64,000 nucleotides of DNA from Acidobacteria bacterium 28-9 (GTDB lineage Bacteria; Acidobacteriota; Blastocatellia; Pyrinomonadales; Pyrinomonadaceae), in assembly GCA_002050355.1 (NCBI GenBank), contig MWYY01000052.1:1-64000 (forward strand), given 5' to 3'. The position numbers and the translations under genes were made by a program. Position 1 is the first letter of the stretch, and the number at the start of each line of letters is the position of its first letter. The notes under the pieces were generated by a model that saw only the letters and a program-made list of their open reading frames with translations, had not been told where the DNA came from and searched no databases. This document shows, in pieces, positions 25,102-34,047 of the stretch.

Positions 25102-26630
25102 TGAATAATGGAAAAATCTGTGTTTCGGTCTGCGCCGAAACAGCTAGTGAATTTATCGAAAACATCAAACGCGCGGAAGAGTTTGCCGACATTATCGAAC
25201 TTCGTTTTGATTGTTTAAGGGAAAATGAATTGTATTCGGCTGTGCAGGAAATTTTGTCTTTAAGTTGTGAAAAAACTTTTCTCATTACGTTTCGACCGAA
25301 ACAGCAAGGCGGCAGACGTGAACTGAGTTTGCGCGAGCGAATCAAATTCTGGGAGTTTTTATTTTTCAACAATAAACGTAAAAATTTATACGCCGATTTT
25401 GAGTTCGATTTGCAATCGGTTCTCAATCTCAAATCAACCAAAGCGGTTTTCTCATTTCATGATTTTGCGGGTGTTCCCGAAAATTTAGAAATGACCTGCG
25501 ACTTTTATCAAAAGTTAACGAACGCTGACATTTTAAAAATTGCCGTTCAAGCCGATGATGTTACAGATTCGCTTGCCGTTTGGAAACTTCTCGAAAAAGC
25601 AAAAAAAGATAACAAACAACTTGTTCCAATTGCAATGGGCGAAGCCGGAAAGTGGACGCGGATTTTGGGTCTGGCACACGGCGCGCCGATAACTTACGCC
25701 TCGCTCGAAGCCGGCAAAGAAACTGCCGCCGGACAAATTACGGCACGGGAAATGATTGACGTTTACAGAGTTAAAGAGTTAAACGAAGAAAGCGAAATTT
25801 ACGGCATCATCGGAAAGCCCGTTTCACATTCGCTGTCGCCTTTTATGCACAACGCGGCGTTTAAGTTTTATGATTTGAACGCAGTTTATATTCCGTTTGC
25901 GGTTAAAAATTTGGATGAATTCATCAAACGGATTGTGCGAGCAGAGACGCGCGAAATTGATTGGAATCTGAAAGGTTTTTCCGTTACGATTCCGCACAAG
26001 CAAGCTATTTTTAAACACTTAGACGAAATTGACGAAACCGCAAAGAAAATCGGCGCGGTAAATACAGTTAAAATCGAAAGCGGCAAACTCTACGGTTTTA
26101 ACACTGACGCACAAGGTTTTATAGAACCTCTGAAAACTGCTTTCGGTAATTTACAGAACGCTAAAGTTGCAATCTTAGGAAACGGAGGCGCGGCGCGCGC
26201 GGCAATTTACGCGCTGAAAAACGAAGGCGCGATCATCACAGTTTTCGCGCGAAATTTGCAAAAAGCGCAGAGTTTAGTGAATGAATTCCAAGTTGAACTA
26301 AAGGAATTTACCAACGACAACTCACAGCTCAACACTTTCCGAGATTTTGATATTTTGGTAAACGCTACGCTGCTGGGCTCAAAAGGAGAATTCGAAAACG
26401 AAACGCCCGCGTATGCAGCGCAAGTCGAAAACGTCAAACTCGTTTATGATTTAATTTATAATCCGTTTGAAACAAAATTTATAAAAGAAGCCAGGAAGGC
26501 GAATGTTCCGACGATGGGCGGACTTGCAATGCTCATCGCGCAAGGCTCGAAACAATTCGAGATTTGGACGGCAAAAGACGCGCCCATGAGGGAAATGAGC
26601 GCAGCAGCACTTCGGAAAATTGAAAATTGA
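25101..26630 (+). CDS. Bifunctional 3-dehydroquinate dehydratase / shikimate dehydrogenase
   Basis: Catalyses two successive steps of the shikimate pathway. Residues 1-220 are a type I dehydroquinate dehydratase: ELRFDCL near 35, TFRPKQQGG near 69 and the Schiff-base lysine region ILKIAVQADDV; GEAGKWTRILG follows. Residues about 235-509 are shikimate dehydrogenase, with YGIIGKPVSHSLSPFMHNAAF, the substrate-site Lys in TIPHKQAI, and the NADP-binding AILGNGGAARAA. ATG at 25101 (not the preceding TTG) was chosen. The AroD-AroE fusion is known in plants, chlamydiae and some other bacteria. The last codons run into heptamer repeat DNA. Confidence 0.93.
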   Translation: MNNGKICVSVCAETASEFIENIKRAEEFADIIELRFDCLRENELYSAVQEILSLSCEKTFLITFRPKQQGGRRELSLRERIKFWEFLFFNNKRKNLYADFEFDLQSVLNLKSTKAVFSFHDFAGVPENLEMTCDFYQKLTNADILKIAVQADDVTDSLAVWKLLEKAKKDNKQLVPIAMGEAGKWTRILGLAHGAPITYASLEAGKETAAGQITAREMIDVYRVKELNEESEIYGIIGKPVSHSLSPFMHNAAFKFYDLNAVYIPFAVKNLDEFIKRIVRAETREIDWNLKGFSVTIPHKQAIFKHLDEIDETAKKIGAVNTVKIESGKLYGFNTDAQGFIEPLKTAFGNLQNAKVAILGNGGAARAAIYALKNEGAIITVFARNLQKAQSLVNEFQVELKEFTNDNSQLNTFRDFDILVNATLLGSKGEFENETPAYAAQVENVKLVYDLIYNPFETKFIKEARKANVPTMGGLAMLIAQGSKQFEIWTAKDAPMREMSAAALRKIEN

Positions 26631-26698
26631 AAATATAAAATGCAAAATTTTAACTGGAAATATATTTTGAATTTCTAATTTTTAATTCTGAATTTTAT
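26618..26698. repeat. Heptamer repeat between aroDE and the ThiF-like gene
   Basis: Words gaaaatt, gaaaatt, gaaaata, taaaatg, caaaatt, then attttga, atttcta, attttta, attctga, attttat. The arms are roughly complementary. The first words encode the end of aroDE and the last run into the next ATG. Confidence 0.75.
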
Positions 26699-27716
26699 GA
26701 ACGAGCGTTACAGCCGACAAATTTTATTTCGTGATATTGGTGCGCAAGGACAAGCAAAACTTCTTAATTCGCGAGTTTTGCTGGTCGGCTGCGGCGCGCT
26801 TGGCGCGTCGCACGCAGAAATGCTGGTGCGCGCCGGCGTCGGTAAAATTCGTCTTGTTGACCGCGATTTCGTCGAGTTTACAAATCTTCAAAGACAAACT
26901 TTATTCAGCGAAACGGACGCAAAAGAACGTTTGCCTAAAGCTATTGCCGCGCAAAAACGTCTGACTGAAATTAATTCGGATATTCAAATCGAAGCTGTCG
27001 TTGCTGACGTAAATCGCTCAAACATTGAAGATTTAATCAAAAATTGCGATTTAATTTTAGACGGTACTGACAATTTTCAGACTCGTTATTTAGTCAACGA
27101 TGCTTGCATAAAACACTCGAAAACATGGATTTACGGCGCGGCGGTGTCGGGCTACGGCGCAACGATGACTGTTGTTCCAAACAAAACGCCGTGTCTGCGT
27201 TGTATTTTTGACGAAATGCCGAATGCCGGAAGCGCGCCGACGTGCGATACGGCGGGCGTGATTATGCCTATTATCTCGACCATTTCCGCCGTCCAAGTCG
27301 TGGAAGCGTTAAAAATTTTGACCGGAAACTTCGATAAATTGCATCGCAGTTTAATACAGTTCGACATTTGGGAAAACGATTGGCGTAAAATAAAACTCGG
27401 ACTTCCGAATTCTGACTGCCAAACCTGCGGGGAAAGAAATTTTATCTTTCTCGACGGCGAAGAGCAAGAATCTTTTACAACTCTCTGCGGGCGCGATGCC
27501 GTGCAGATTCTACCGTCGTCGCCGACGCTAATTGATTTGGCGGAACTTGCAGAAAAATTAAAAAATATCACTGACGTAAAGCAAAACGAATACTTAATTC
27601 GGTTGAATATCGACGATTATGAATTAACTGTGTTCAGCGATGCGCGGGCAATCATTCGCGGAACGGACAATGCTGCAATTGCCCGTTCGATTTACGCAAA
27701 ATACATCGGAAGTTAA
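26697..27716 (+). CDS. ThiF/MoeB/HesA-type adenylyltransferase
   Basis: 339 residues of the E1-like family that adenylates the C-terminal glycine of a sulfur-carrier protein (ThiS or MoaD) for thiamine or molybdopterin synthesis. Seen: NERYSRQILFRDIGAQGQAKL (start), VLLVGCGALGASHAEMLVRAG nucleotide loop, DRDFVEFTNLQRQTLF, and zinc cysteines CLRC (about 165-168) with CQTC (about 241-244). Compared with plain ThiF/MoeB (about 250) it has a C-terminal extension of about 90 residues in which no rhodanese motif is evident. Carrier protein genes are not in the window, so ThiF versus MoeB is undecided. Confidence 0.85.
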   Translation: MNERYSRQILFRDIGAQGQAKLLNSRVLLVGCGALGASHAEMLVRAGVGKIRLVDRDFVEFTNLQRQTLFSETDAKERLPKAIAAQKRLTEINSDIQIEAVVADVNRSNIEDLIKNCDLILDGTDNFQTRYLVNDACIKHSKTWIYGAAVSGYGATMTVVPNKTPCLRCIFDEMPNAGSAPTCDTAGVIMPIISTISAVQVVEALKILTGNFDKLHRSLIQFDIWENDWRKIKLGLPNSDCQTCGERNFIFLDGEEQESFTTLCGRDAVQILPSSPTLIDLAELAEKLKNITDVKQNEYLIRLNIDDYELTVFSDARAIIRGTDNAAIARSIYAKYIGS

Positions 27717-27783
27717 AATTTTATAAATCAAAAACCGCACCAAAATCATAGTTTAGAGCAGATTAAGAAACGTAAACAAAAAT

Positions 27784-29229
27784 CTAATTCTTAGTTTCAA
27801 AAACTTTTGGTTCGACAAGAATTGTCTTAAAACTCGACAAGCTGACAAGTCCCGGACTTGCGCCTTTCGGTTTGTTCACAAATTTTTTTTGCGTATAATG
27901 AACGGCGACTTTTGATTGTGTTTTGGCTTGGCTGAAAAAGGCGGCAATCTGCGCGGCTTCGAGCAAAGTTTTTTGCGGAATTTCCTGCCGGTTCGGGTTT
28001 CTGACAACAACATGCGAGCCAGGATAATCCGCCGCGTGAAGCCATAAATCAAGCGATTTTGCCACACGAAATGTCAGAAAATCATTGTCTTTCGAGCCTT
28101 TTCCGACCAAAATCTCAAAATCGTCGGAAGATTTATACCGCCGCGCGCCGGTGAAGTTTTCCGCATGTCTTTCTTTCAATTTTACGGCGAGTTTTTCAGA
28201 CTTTTCATTCAGAAATTCCGTTAAAACAACTTCGTCTTTTTCTTCGATAGCTTGGTCAAGACGCGCTTTTTGCAGGTTTAGATTTAAAAGCTCGGACTTG
28301 GAAATTGTCAGGCGTTTGGAAATTTCTACAAGCGCGTTTCTGGCTTTGGTGTAGCGTTTGAAAAATTTTTCAGCCGCTTGCGAGAGCGAAAGATTTTCTT
28401 CGACTTCGATTTCAACCGTCGGCGTGTTTTCGTCGTAAAAATCCGTCACAAAAACTTTTACGCCTTCGCGTCTTGCATTCGCCAAATTTGCCAGAAGCAA
28501 ATCGCCCAAACGTTTCCAACTCTGCGCGTCGCCGTGATTTGCGAGGTCTGATTCGAGTTTTTTTATTAGTTTTGAACGCTTCGAAATTTCCTGTTTTAGC
28601 TTGCTCTGCGCTGTATGCGTTTTTGCAAGAAAAACACTTTCAACTTCCCTTTCCACAAAATGCGCGTCCAAACTTTCCGACAAGGTTTTGTATTCGCCTC
28701 GCGGAAAAATTTCTCTTTCTTTGCTTATTCTTTTCTCTGCGCCTGAATTAGGCGGCGTATATTTACCGGCTATTTCCTGTCCGCTGCCGAAGGTTTCGCG
28801 CGCGGCATCAAGGATGAAATCGTTTTCGTCGAGCAGAAAAAGATTTGCCGAGCGACCCGTCAGCTGCGCGACAAGAGTGTAATTTTTTATTTCCCCGAGT
28901 TCGCTTTCCGCCAGAAAATAAAAGCGCAAAATGCGCTCGTTGGTAATTTTTTCGACACTTTCCAAAACGGCATTAGCCAATCTTTTCCGCAGAAAAAGTA
29001 CAAAAGGTGTCGTGTTGATTGATTGTTTTTCCAAATCGCGCAGACGGCGTGTTATCAGGTAAATTCGCGGTTCGGAAGGTTCTATGCTGATGAAAAGATA
29101 ATTTGAATCGGGCAGGCGAAAATCAATTGCGAAACGAAAACGCGCCAGCGTAAAAATTTTGCCGAACTTTTGACCCGTCAAAACGGACGCAAGTTCGGCG
29201 CGGATTTTTTCTAAAGTTTTTTCGTTCAC
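27784..29229 (-). CDS. NFACT-family protein RqcH/Rqc2-like
   Basis: 481 residues. RqcH proteins bind the 50S subunit carrying stalled nascent chains and recruit tRNA-Ala to add alanine tails. The N-terminal NFACT-N region has PSEPRIYLITRR, a middle helical part (about 195-310) resembles a coiled coil, and the NFACT-R domain lies near 360-450 with LDLWLHAADYPGSHVVVRNP and KVAVHYTQKKFVNKPKGASPGLV. It is shorter than Bacillus RqcH (about 570), mostly in the middle and C-terminus. The neighbouring RDD gene is upstream across a repeat gap. Confidence 0.85.
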   Translation of the reverse strand: MNEKTLEKIRAELASVLTGQKFGKIFTLARFRFAIDFRLPDSNYLFISIEPSEPRIYLITRRLRDLEKQSINTTPFVLFLRKRLANAVLESVEKITNERILRFYFLAESELGEIKNYTLVAQLTGRSANLFLLDENDFILDAARETFGSGQEIAGKYTPPNSGAEKRISKEREIFPRGEYKTLSESLDAHFVEREVESVFLAKTHTAQSKLKQEISKRSKLIKKLESDLANHGDAQSWKRLGDLLLANLANARREGVKVFVTDFYDENTPTVEIEVEENLSLSQAAEKFFKRYTKARNALVEISKRLTISKSELLNLNLQKARLDQAIEEKDEVVLTEFLNEKSEKLAVKLKERHAENFTGARRYKSSDDFEILVGKGSKDNDFLTFRVAKSLDLWLHAADYPGSHVVVRNPNRQEIPQKTLLEAAQIAAFFSQAKTQSKVAVHYTQKKFVNKPKGASPGLVSLSSFKTILVEPKVFETKN

Positions 29230-29312
29230 CTTTCAGTTCAAAGTTCAAAGTTGAAAGTTCAAAAGTCTAATACCGTTTTCGACATTGAACAATGAACTTT
29301 GAACTTTCAACC
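29228..29312. repeat. Heptamer repeat hairpin (RDD-RqcH gap)
   Basis: Words gttcaaa, gttcaaa, gttgaaa, gttcaaa, a spacer, then gaacaat, gaacttt, gaacttt. The arms are complementary. The same words occur inside leuS at 39058-39176. Confidence 0.8.
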
Positions 29313-29314
29313 GG

Positions 29315-30682
29315 TTAAGTCTCTTTAACGACCACCGTCCCTGAAATTAAATCGTGAGCGGCGCGTCTTTCTCCATTAAAAAGCAATGTTAAAAATCCGA
29401 CACCGCCGAAAGCGAGCGTCAGAAGATACACGGCAGAACTGACCGCCGCTTGATGCAGCGTCGGGTAATGTTCACCTTCGATGTCGATAACTTCCAGCGA
29501 AAAAAGACGCATTCCAAATGTTCTGCCATAATAACCAATGGTTGATGTCAGATAAATAAACATTACTATTGAACAGGTTGCCAGAAAAGCGAGAACACCG
29601 GTGAACGTCAACCAGCTTCCGCCCATCAGCATAAAAGGCGCGAGCAGAAACAAACTCAGAAACCCGCCGATTATTAAATCGAAAAGTCCGGCGTTAAAAC
29701 GCATCGCCAACGGCGCGCTGTCTTCAAATTCTTCGTAATTTTCTTCCGGCGCCAAGATTTCTTCGTTTGCAATCGGTTTTATTTCGATTTCATTTTTCTC
29801 TTCTATTTTAGCTTCAACCTTTTCAGCAACAACTTTCGGTGTTTTCGTTACAATTTTCGGCGTGGTTTCAACGGTTCTGGCAAAACTCGTAGAAATATTT
29901 GCCGGTTTCGAGGCAAGCGACGGAAGTTTGTTCGTACCCAAATCTCCGCTTTCGATTCGGAGCGAAGCAGCGAGTTTCGGTTCGGCAATCTCAACGGACG
30001 TTTTCGTTTTTACATTAGCGGGCGCGACTTCAGCTTGTTTTGAGGCGATATAAAATGGAAAATTTTTATTTGCCGGACGAGCAGAAACAACTGGCTCGAT
30101 AGGCGCTTGTTCTTCTTCTTCGACTAGAAATTTTTGACGGGATTTTTCAATGCGCTCAAGCGCACTATTTAAGGTTGGATTTTTTTGACGCGCAGGTTTT
30201 TTTTCTTCGGCTATTTCGACCTTCAGCGCATTTGCGCCGCTGGTTACAAATTTGGTTTTGTTCGGCGCGGCAACCGGCAAATCTAATTTTTCAGTTGGCG
30301 GATTTTCGCGGTCTTTGCGTTTTCGAATGGCATTTTGCAATTGCAGCCGCCATTCGGGAACGGGCGAATTTTTGCTGTGAAATTCCACTAAAGTCGGGCT
30401 TGTCGGTTTTGCGGCAAGTTCCGAAGTGGTCTGTTTCGGAGCGACAGGATTTGGCAGCGCGGCAGATTTTGTCTGATGATACGGTTCGTTATCGACAACC
30501 GTCTTTTGTATGGTTAATTTACCCGATAACGAAGAACTTTCTTTCATTTCAATTTTCAAAGAATTTGAAATAGAAACTTTCGGAAGGACTTCTACACGGA
30601 CGGAATCATTCATCATTGCGCCGCAGCTTGGACAAATCGACAAGTTAAAAGCGTTATTTCTATTGCAAACAGGACAATTCAT
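29315..30682 (-). CDS. RDD-family membrane protein with N-terminal zinc ribbon
   Basis: 455 residues. The start is a CxxC-x10-CxxC zinc ribbon (Cys3, 6, 17, 20). Residues about 30-310 are a long, charged, probably disordered region rich in Lys, Glu, Pro and Ala. The C-terminal 130 residues form an RDD domain with three membrane segments (LFDLIIGGFLSLFLL; ATCSIVMFIYLTSTIGYYGRTFGMRL). RDD proteins are membrane proteins of mostly unknown function, some linked to ion exchange or stress. Cytosolic zinc ribbon plus linker suggests a regulatory or tethering arm. Confidence 0.8.
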   Translation of the reverse strand: MNCPVCNRNNAFNLSICPSCGAMMNDSVRVEVLPKVSISNSLKIEMKESSSLSGKLTIQKTVVDNEPYHQTKSAALPNPVAPKQTTSELAAKPTSPTLVEFHSKNSPVPEWRLQLQNAIRKRKDRENPPTEKLDLPVAAPNKTKFVTSGANALKVEIAEEKKPARQKNPTLNSALERIEKSRQKFLVEEEEQAPIEPVVSARPANKNFPFYIASKQAEVAPANVKTKTSVEIAEPKLAASLRIESGDLGTNKLPSLASKPANISTSFARTVETTPKIVTKTPKVVAEKVEAKIEEKNEIEIKPIANEEILAPEENYEEFEDSAPLAMRFNAGLFDLIIGGFLSLFLLAPFMLMGGSWLTFTGVLAFLATCSIVMFIYLTSTIGYYGRTFGMRLFSLEVIDIEGEHYPTLHQAAVSSAVYLLTLAFGGVGFLTLLFNGERRAAHDLISGTVVVKET

Positions 30683-30923
30683 AGTTTTGAAAGATGCTAA
30701 AATCGAAAAAGTTTTCTGTAGGAATTAAAGGAAAAAACCGAACTGTTTAAAACTGACGAGATATTATCAGAGTTTACTTTAACTCGTCAATAGTAAATTG
30801 AAGAGAAATAAGAGAGTTTTGATTTGTATTTCAGATTTTGGATTTTCGATTGAAATTTGGTCGAAATAGTGAATAACGACTCGACAATTTCTAAATAGCC
30901 TTTATCGTCTCGCTAATTAAAAA

Positions 30924-31301
30924 TCAAAGCCGTTCTCTTCCGGCAAAACCTGTCTCTAAATCGTGCCACCACTGAATTTCATCGCCTTCACCCAATTGCC
31001 AGCAGAGCAATACAATGCGCCCGTTCATCAAACATGGAAAATCTATCAAACCGCGCGTGTAATCTTTTAGTTGGATTCCCGACTGGTGTATTTCAGTGGT
31101 TATTCTGCCGACTTCGTAGAGCGATTTGACATAAGCCGAGCCGTTTTCCATACCGCCGCCGCCAAACTGCGCCGCGCCTGCCGCCGCTTTTACCGTTTCC
31201 CGAAAAGACGCTAAAATTTTATAATGCGCTTTGATTTGTTCGAGCTTCGGGCGAATCATAGGTAACAATTCGTTGGCTTCTCTGATGGTAAAAAGTTTCA
31301 T
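30924..31301 (-). CDS. DUF2203 domain protein
   Basis: 125 residues: FTIREANELLPMIRPKLEQI at the start and IQLKDYTRGLIDFPCLMNGRIVLLCWQLGEGDEIQWWHDLETGFAGR at the end match the DUF2203 family of small soluble proteins, whose function is unknown. Its ATG overlaps the stop of the NYN-domain gene by four bases (ATGA), so they form one operon. Confidence 0.85.
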   Translation of the reverse strand: MKLFTIREANELLPMIRPKLEQIKAHYKILASFRETVKAAAGAAQFGGGGMENGSAYVKSLYEVGRITTEIHQSGIQLKDYTRGLIDFPCLMNGRIVLLCWQLGEGDEIQWWHDLETGFAGRERL

Positions 31302-32017
31302 CTCTCGTCCCTAACGCGAACCAAATCCGAAAAATTTTCTTCCGCTTCGTCATCCGAATAATTTGGCTCAAAGCGAATTTTATTGGGGATTTGAGAAAAA
31401 TTTCCGTCCTCGTTTTGATTTAGAATACTCTGCGGCGGCAATTCTCCGGGCGGGACAAATGACGGAACATCATAGCTTTCGCCCTGCGAAATATCTTTGC
31501 GGACAAGTTCGGCGATATCGCCCAAATCTATAAAAAAATCGGCAACGTCAATCAAGCGCGGCGCCGTGTTCGAGCGAAAACCGGCAACTTCGACGCGGCA
31601 GCCTTTGTAGGCGACGGCATTCAAAGCATAGACGAAATCTTCGTCGCCGGAAACTAAAACCGCCGTGTCGTATCTGCCCGCCAGACTCAACATATCAACC
31701 GCGATTTCCACATCGAGATTCGCTTTGCGCGTTCCGTCGTAAAAAGTTTTCAGCTCTTTTTGCACGACGCGAAAACCGTTGCGCCGCATCCAGAGCAGAA
31801 AACCCTGCTGGCGTTCCGCGCCCGCGTCAACTCCGGTGTAGAAAAAAGCGCGAAGAAGTCTGCCGTCGCCCAAAAGCAGACGCAGAAGTTTGTTGTAATC
31901 AACGTCGATGTTGTGAAAACGCGCGGCGTGAAAAAGATTATTTCCGTCAATAAAAACCGCTACGCGACCGCGATGTCCAAACTGCCAAGATGGGTTTGTC
32001 GCCATATCAAACTGCAT
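31298..32017 (-). CDS. NYN/PIN-like (LabA/DUF88) domain protein
   Basis: 239 residues. GRVAVFIDGNNLFHAARFHNIDVDYNKLL (about 17-45), FYTGVDA, and the acidic VLVSGDEDFVYALNAVAYKGCRVEVAGF give the three Asp clusters of a PIN-fold nuclease (NYN family), so it may cleave RNA. Residues 175-239 are an acidic, disordered-looking tail. The start may be ATG at 32017 or the one at 32005. Co-transcribed with the DUF2203 gene. Confidence 0.85.
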   Translation of the reverse strand: MQFDMATNPSWQFGHRGRVAVFIDGNNLFHAARFHNIDVDYNKLLRLLLGDGRLLRAFFYTGVDAGAERQQGFLLWMRRNGFRVVQKELKTFYDGTRKANLDVEIAVDMLSLAGRYDTAVLVSGDEDFVYALNAVAYKGCRVEVAGFRSNTAPRLIDVADFFIDLGDIAELVRKDISQGESYDVPSFVPPGELPPQSILNQNEDGNFSQIPNKIRFEPNYSDDEAEENFSDLVRVRDER

Positions 32018-32374
32018 TTCGTTAAACCTTCTATATAAAAAAATTTGAGATAGATAGCACCGCAGTTGTCCTTGGCGAAAAGACGGAATTAGAAATTTGT
32101 TTTCTCAGACGCTCGATATTTTGAAAGTTCTACTGCAAATCAATGTATAATTTCCAATCAATAAAGGGTTTAAAGTTGTCGAATTTTAATAATCTGAGAA
32201 AAATTTGATAAAAAATCGGTTAAAATTATTTCCGTTTTCCTAAAAACAACTGCCGTTAATAATAATTAAAAGTAATTTATAAAGTGCCTTTTCGCTTGCA
32301 AATCGGTCAAGCGAAACCTCTATAAAGATAACCGTTTTCCGTCGTATAATCAAAAACGACGAAGAAATAATCGT
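32018..32374. other. Divergent intergenic region upstream of rlmB
   Basis: 357 A/T-rich bases between the leftward NYN gene and rightward rlmB. It contains a perfect eight-pair hairpin TTCGCTTG/CAAGCGAA (32291-32315) and TATAAT boxes at 32149 and 32345-32350, the second 24 bases before the rlmB ATG, neither with a strong -35. No ORF is apparent. Confidence 0.45.
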
Positions 32375-33262
32375 ATGAAAAAAACAAAAGCCGGAAGGAA
32401 AGTAGTAAGTAGTCAGTGGTTAGATGTTAGAAAATCAAACAATGAAAATCAAAGTCCGAAGCTCGAACTCCAAAGCACGAACTCCGAACACAGAAAAATA
32501 AAGTCACCACCGAATGCTCAAAAATCACCGCTTATTTTCGGTATTTTGCCGGTTTTAGAAGCGTTGCGAGCAACGAATCGCCGCATTGAAAAAATTTTGA
32601 TTGCTGACGGCGCGCACGAGAAACGTCTGCGCGAGATTTTTGATTTAGCGAATCAAAGTGGCGTTCCGTTTCAAAAAGTTCCGCGTGCGAATTTATCAAA
32701 ATTTGTCGAAGAAAATGTTAATCATCAAGGCATTATTGCCTTTGTCTCGGCGGCGGAATATGCGGACGCAGGCAAACTGCTCGATGAAATTACGAGCAAA
32801 GAAAATTCCTTGAGCGTGATTCTTGACGGCGTCGAAGACCCGCGAAATCTAGGCGCGATTTTGCGAACGGTCGAATGCGCAAAAGCAGATGGCGTTTTTT
32901 TACCCGAACGCCGCGCCGTCGGTTTAACCGAAACGGTTTCCAAATCTTCGGCAGGCGCAACTGAATATGTTAAAGTGGCGAAAGTTACGAACTTGAACCG
33001 CTTGATTGAAGAGCTGAAAAAAAATAACGTCTGGGTTATCGGCACGAGTGCCGAAGCCGAAATTGTTTATACGGATTGGGATTGGACGCGCGCTTCGGCG
33101 CTTGTTCTGGGCAGTGAGGGAAAAGGTTTGCACCGCCTAACAGCGGAAAAGTGCGACGCACTGGTGAAAATTCCGCTGCTCGGCAAAATCGAATCTTTGA
33201 ATGTTTCGGTCGCCTGCGGCGTAATACTTTTTGAAGCCGTCAGACAAAGGAGAAAAGAATGA
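32375..33262 (+). CDS. rlmB: SpoU-family RNA 2'-O-methyltransferase, RlmB type
   Basis: 295 residues. From about residue 50 (IFGILPVLEALRATNRRIEKILIAD) it follows the RlmB family, which methylates the ribose of G2251 in 23S rRNA. Seen: the substrate-binding domain, then the knotted SpoU domain with VILDGVEDPRNLGAILRTVECAKADGVFLPERRAVGLTETVSKSSAGATEYV, LVLGSEGKGLHRL and IPLLGKIESLNVSVACGVILFE. Residues 8-45 are an N-terminal extension written in heptamer repeat DNA (32399-32508). A later start would have to be internal, because no ATG follows until the domain itself. Confidence 0.87.
   Translation: MKKTKAGRKVVSSQWLDVRKSNNENQSPKLELQSTNSEHRKIKSPPNAQKSPLIFGILPVLEALRATNRRIEKILIADGAHEKRLREIFDLANQSGVPFQKVPRANLSKFVEENVNHQGIIAFVSAAEYADAGKLLDEITSKENSLSVILDGVEDPRNLGAILRTVECAKADGVFLPERRAVGLTETVSKSSAGATEYVKVAKVTNLNRLIEELKKNNVWVIGTSAEAEIVYTDWDWTRASALVLGSEGKGLHRLTAEKCDALVKIPLLGKIESLNVSVACGVILFEAVRQRRKE
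32399..32508. repeat. Heptamer repeat inside the rlmB 5' coding region
   Basis: In register: gtagtaa, gtagtca, gtggtta, gatgtta, gaaaatc, aaacaat, gaaaatc, aaagtcc, gaagctc, gaactcc, aaagcac, gaactcc, gaacaca, gaaaaat. Fourteen consecutive words encode residues about 9-41, a polar run outside the family core. Confidence 0.8.
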
Positions 33263-33263
33263 T

Positions 33264-33327
33264 GTGTGGTCAATGATGAATGTAAAACACTTCTTTCATT
33301 AACCATTAAGCATTCACCGTTAAAATA
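33264..33327. repeat. Heptamer repeat hairpin (rlmB to zinc-ribbon gene)
   Basis: Words gtgtggt, caatgat, gaatgta on the left; ccattaa, gcattca, ccgttaa on the right. The loop is nearly identical to that of the repeat at 45045-45122 (gtaaaac-a-y-ttctttcat). Confidence 0.75.
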
Positions 33328-33328
33328 T

Positions 33329-33943
33329 ATGTTTTGCCAAAAATGCGGAACTGAAAATCCAGAGAACGGAAAATTTTGCCGCGCTTGCGGAACAGATTTG
33401 GGTAATAATTTAGGTGTCGCTGCAAGCAGAAGTTTTCAGCCGCAGGGCTTGAATTTGCCAACGGCAGATTTTTATATTGACCGCAGAGGTAGAGTGCGTT
33501 CAAACAATCCAGACGACCTTTGGAGTGCGGGCATCAGAAATATTATTTTGGGCATCGGCTTTTTTACGGTGGCAATCGCTTTGCTTTTAACGGGCGTGGC
33601 AAACGGACACAGTTGGTGGTGGGCGATGCTTTTCCCGGCTTTTTCATTAACGGCGAGCGGAATCGGTATTGTCTCAAAAGCAAAAAGATTGGAAAAGAAA
33701 AAATTTCAAACAGTAGAAACACAGTCGCAGCCGACATTTTTCGCATTGCCGCAAGACAACAATAATTTACCGCCTGCACACACCGATTATGTTAAACCGC
33801 AAAAATCAATTTATGACACGGGTGAACTTATCGCGCCGCCGAGTGTAACCGAATGGACAACCAGACATTTAGAGATTAACAACGAAGGCGAAACGATGAC
33901 TTTGCCCGATGATGGAAAATGGAAAACGGAAAGCAGAAAATAA
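33329..33943 (+). CDS. Zinc-ribbon membrane protein
   Basis: 204 residues starting MFCQKCGTENPENGKFCRACGTDLG, a CxxC/CxxC zinc ribbon, followed by a short PspC-like or DUF-type pair of membrane segments (about 68-108: NIILGIGFFTVAIALLLTGVANGHSWWWAMLFPAFSLTASGIGIV) and a polar tail. ATG at 33329 was chosen; the frame is open back to 33266 but that part is repeat DNA. Role unknown; such proteins are common in Acidobacteria. Confidence 0.7.
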   Translation: MFCQKCGTENPENGKFCRACGTDLGNNLGVAASRSFQPQGLNLPTADFYIDRRGRVRSNNPDDLWSAGIRNIILGIGFFTVAIALLLTGVANGHSWWWAMLFPAFSLTASGIGIVSKAKRLEKKKFQTVETQSQPTFFALPQDNNNLPPAHTDYVKPQKSIYDTGELIAPPSVTEWTTRHLEINNEGETMTLPDDGKWKTESRK

Positions 33944-34047
33944 AGTAGATTGAACTTAATTAAAATTTTTGAGAAAAACTGCTTTTTGATATAAATTTCA
34001 CAATTTTTTATTTTTCTGTTTTTCGTTTGACTGCTTTTTCAAAAAAA

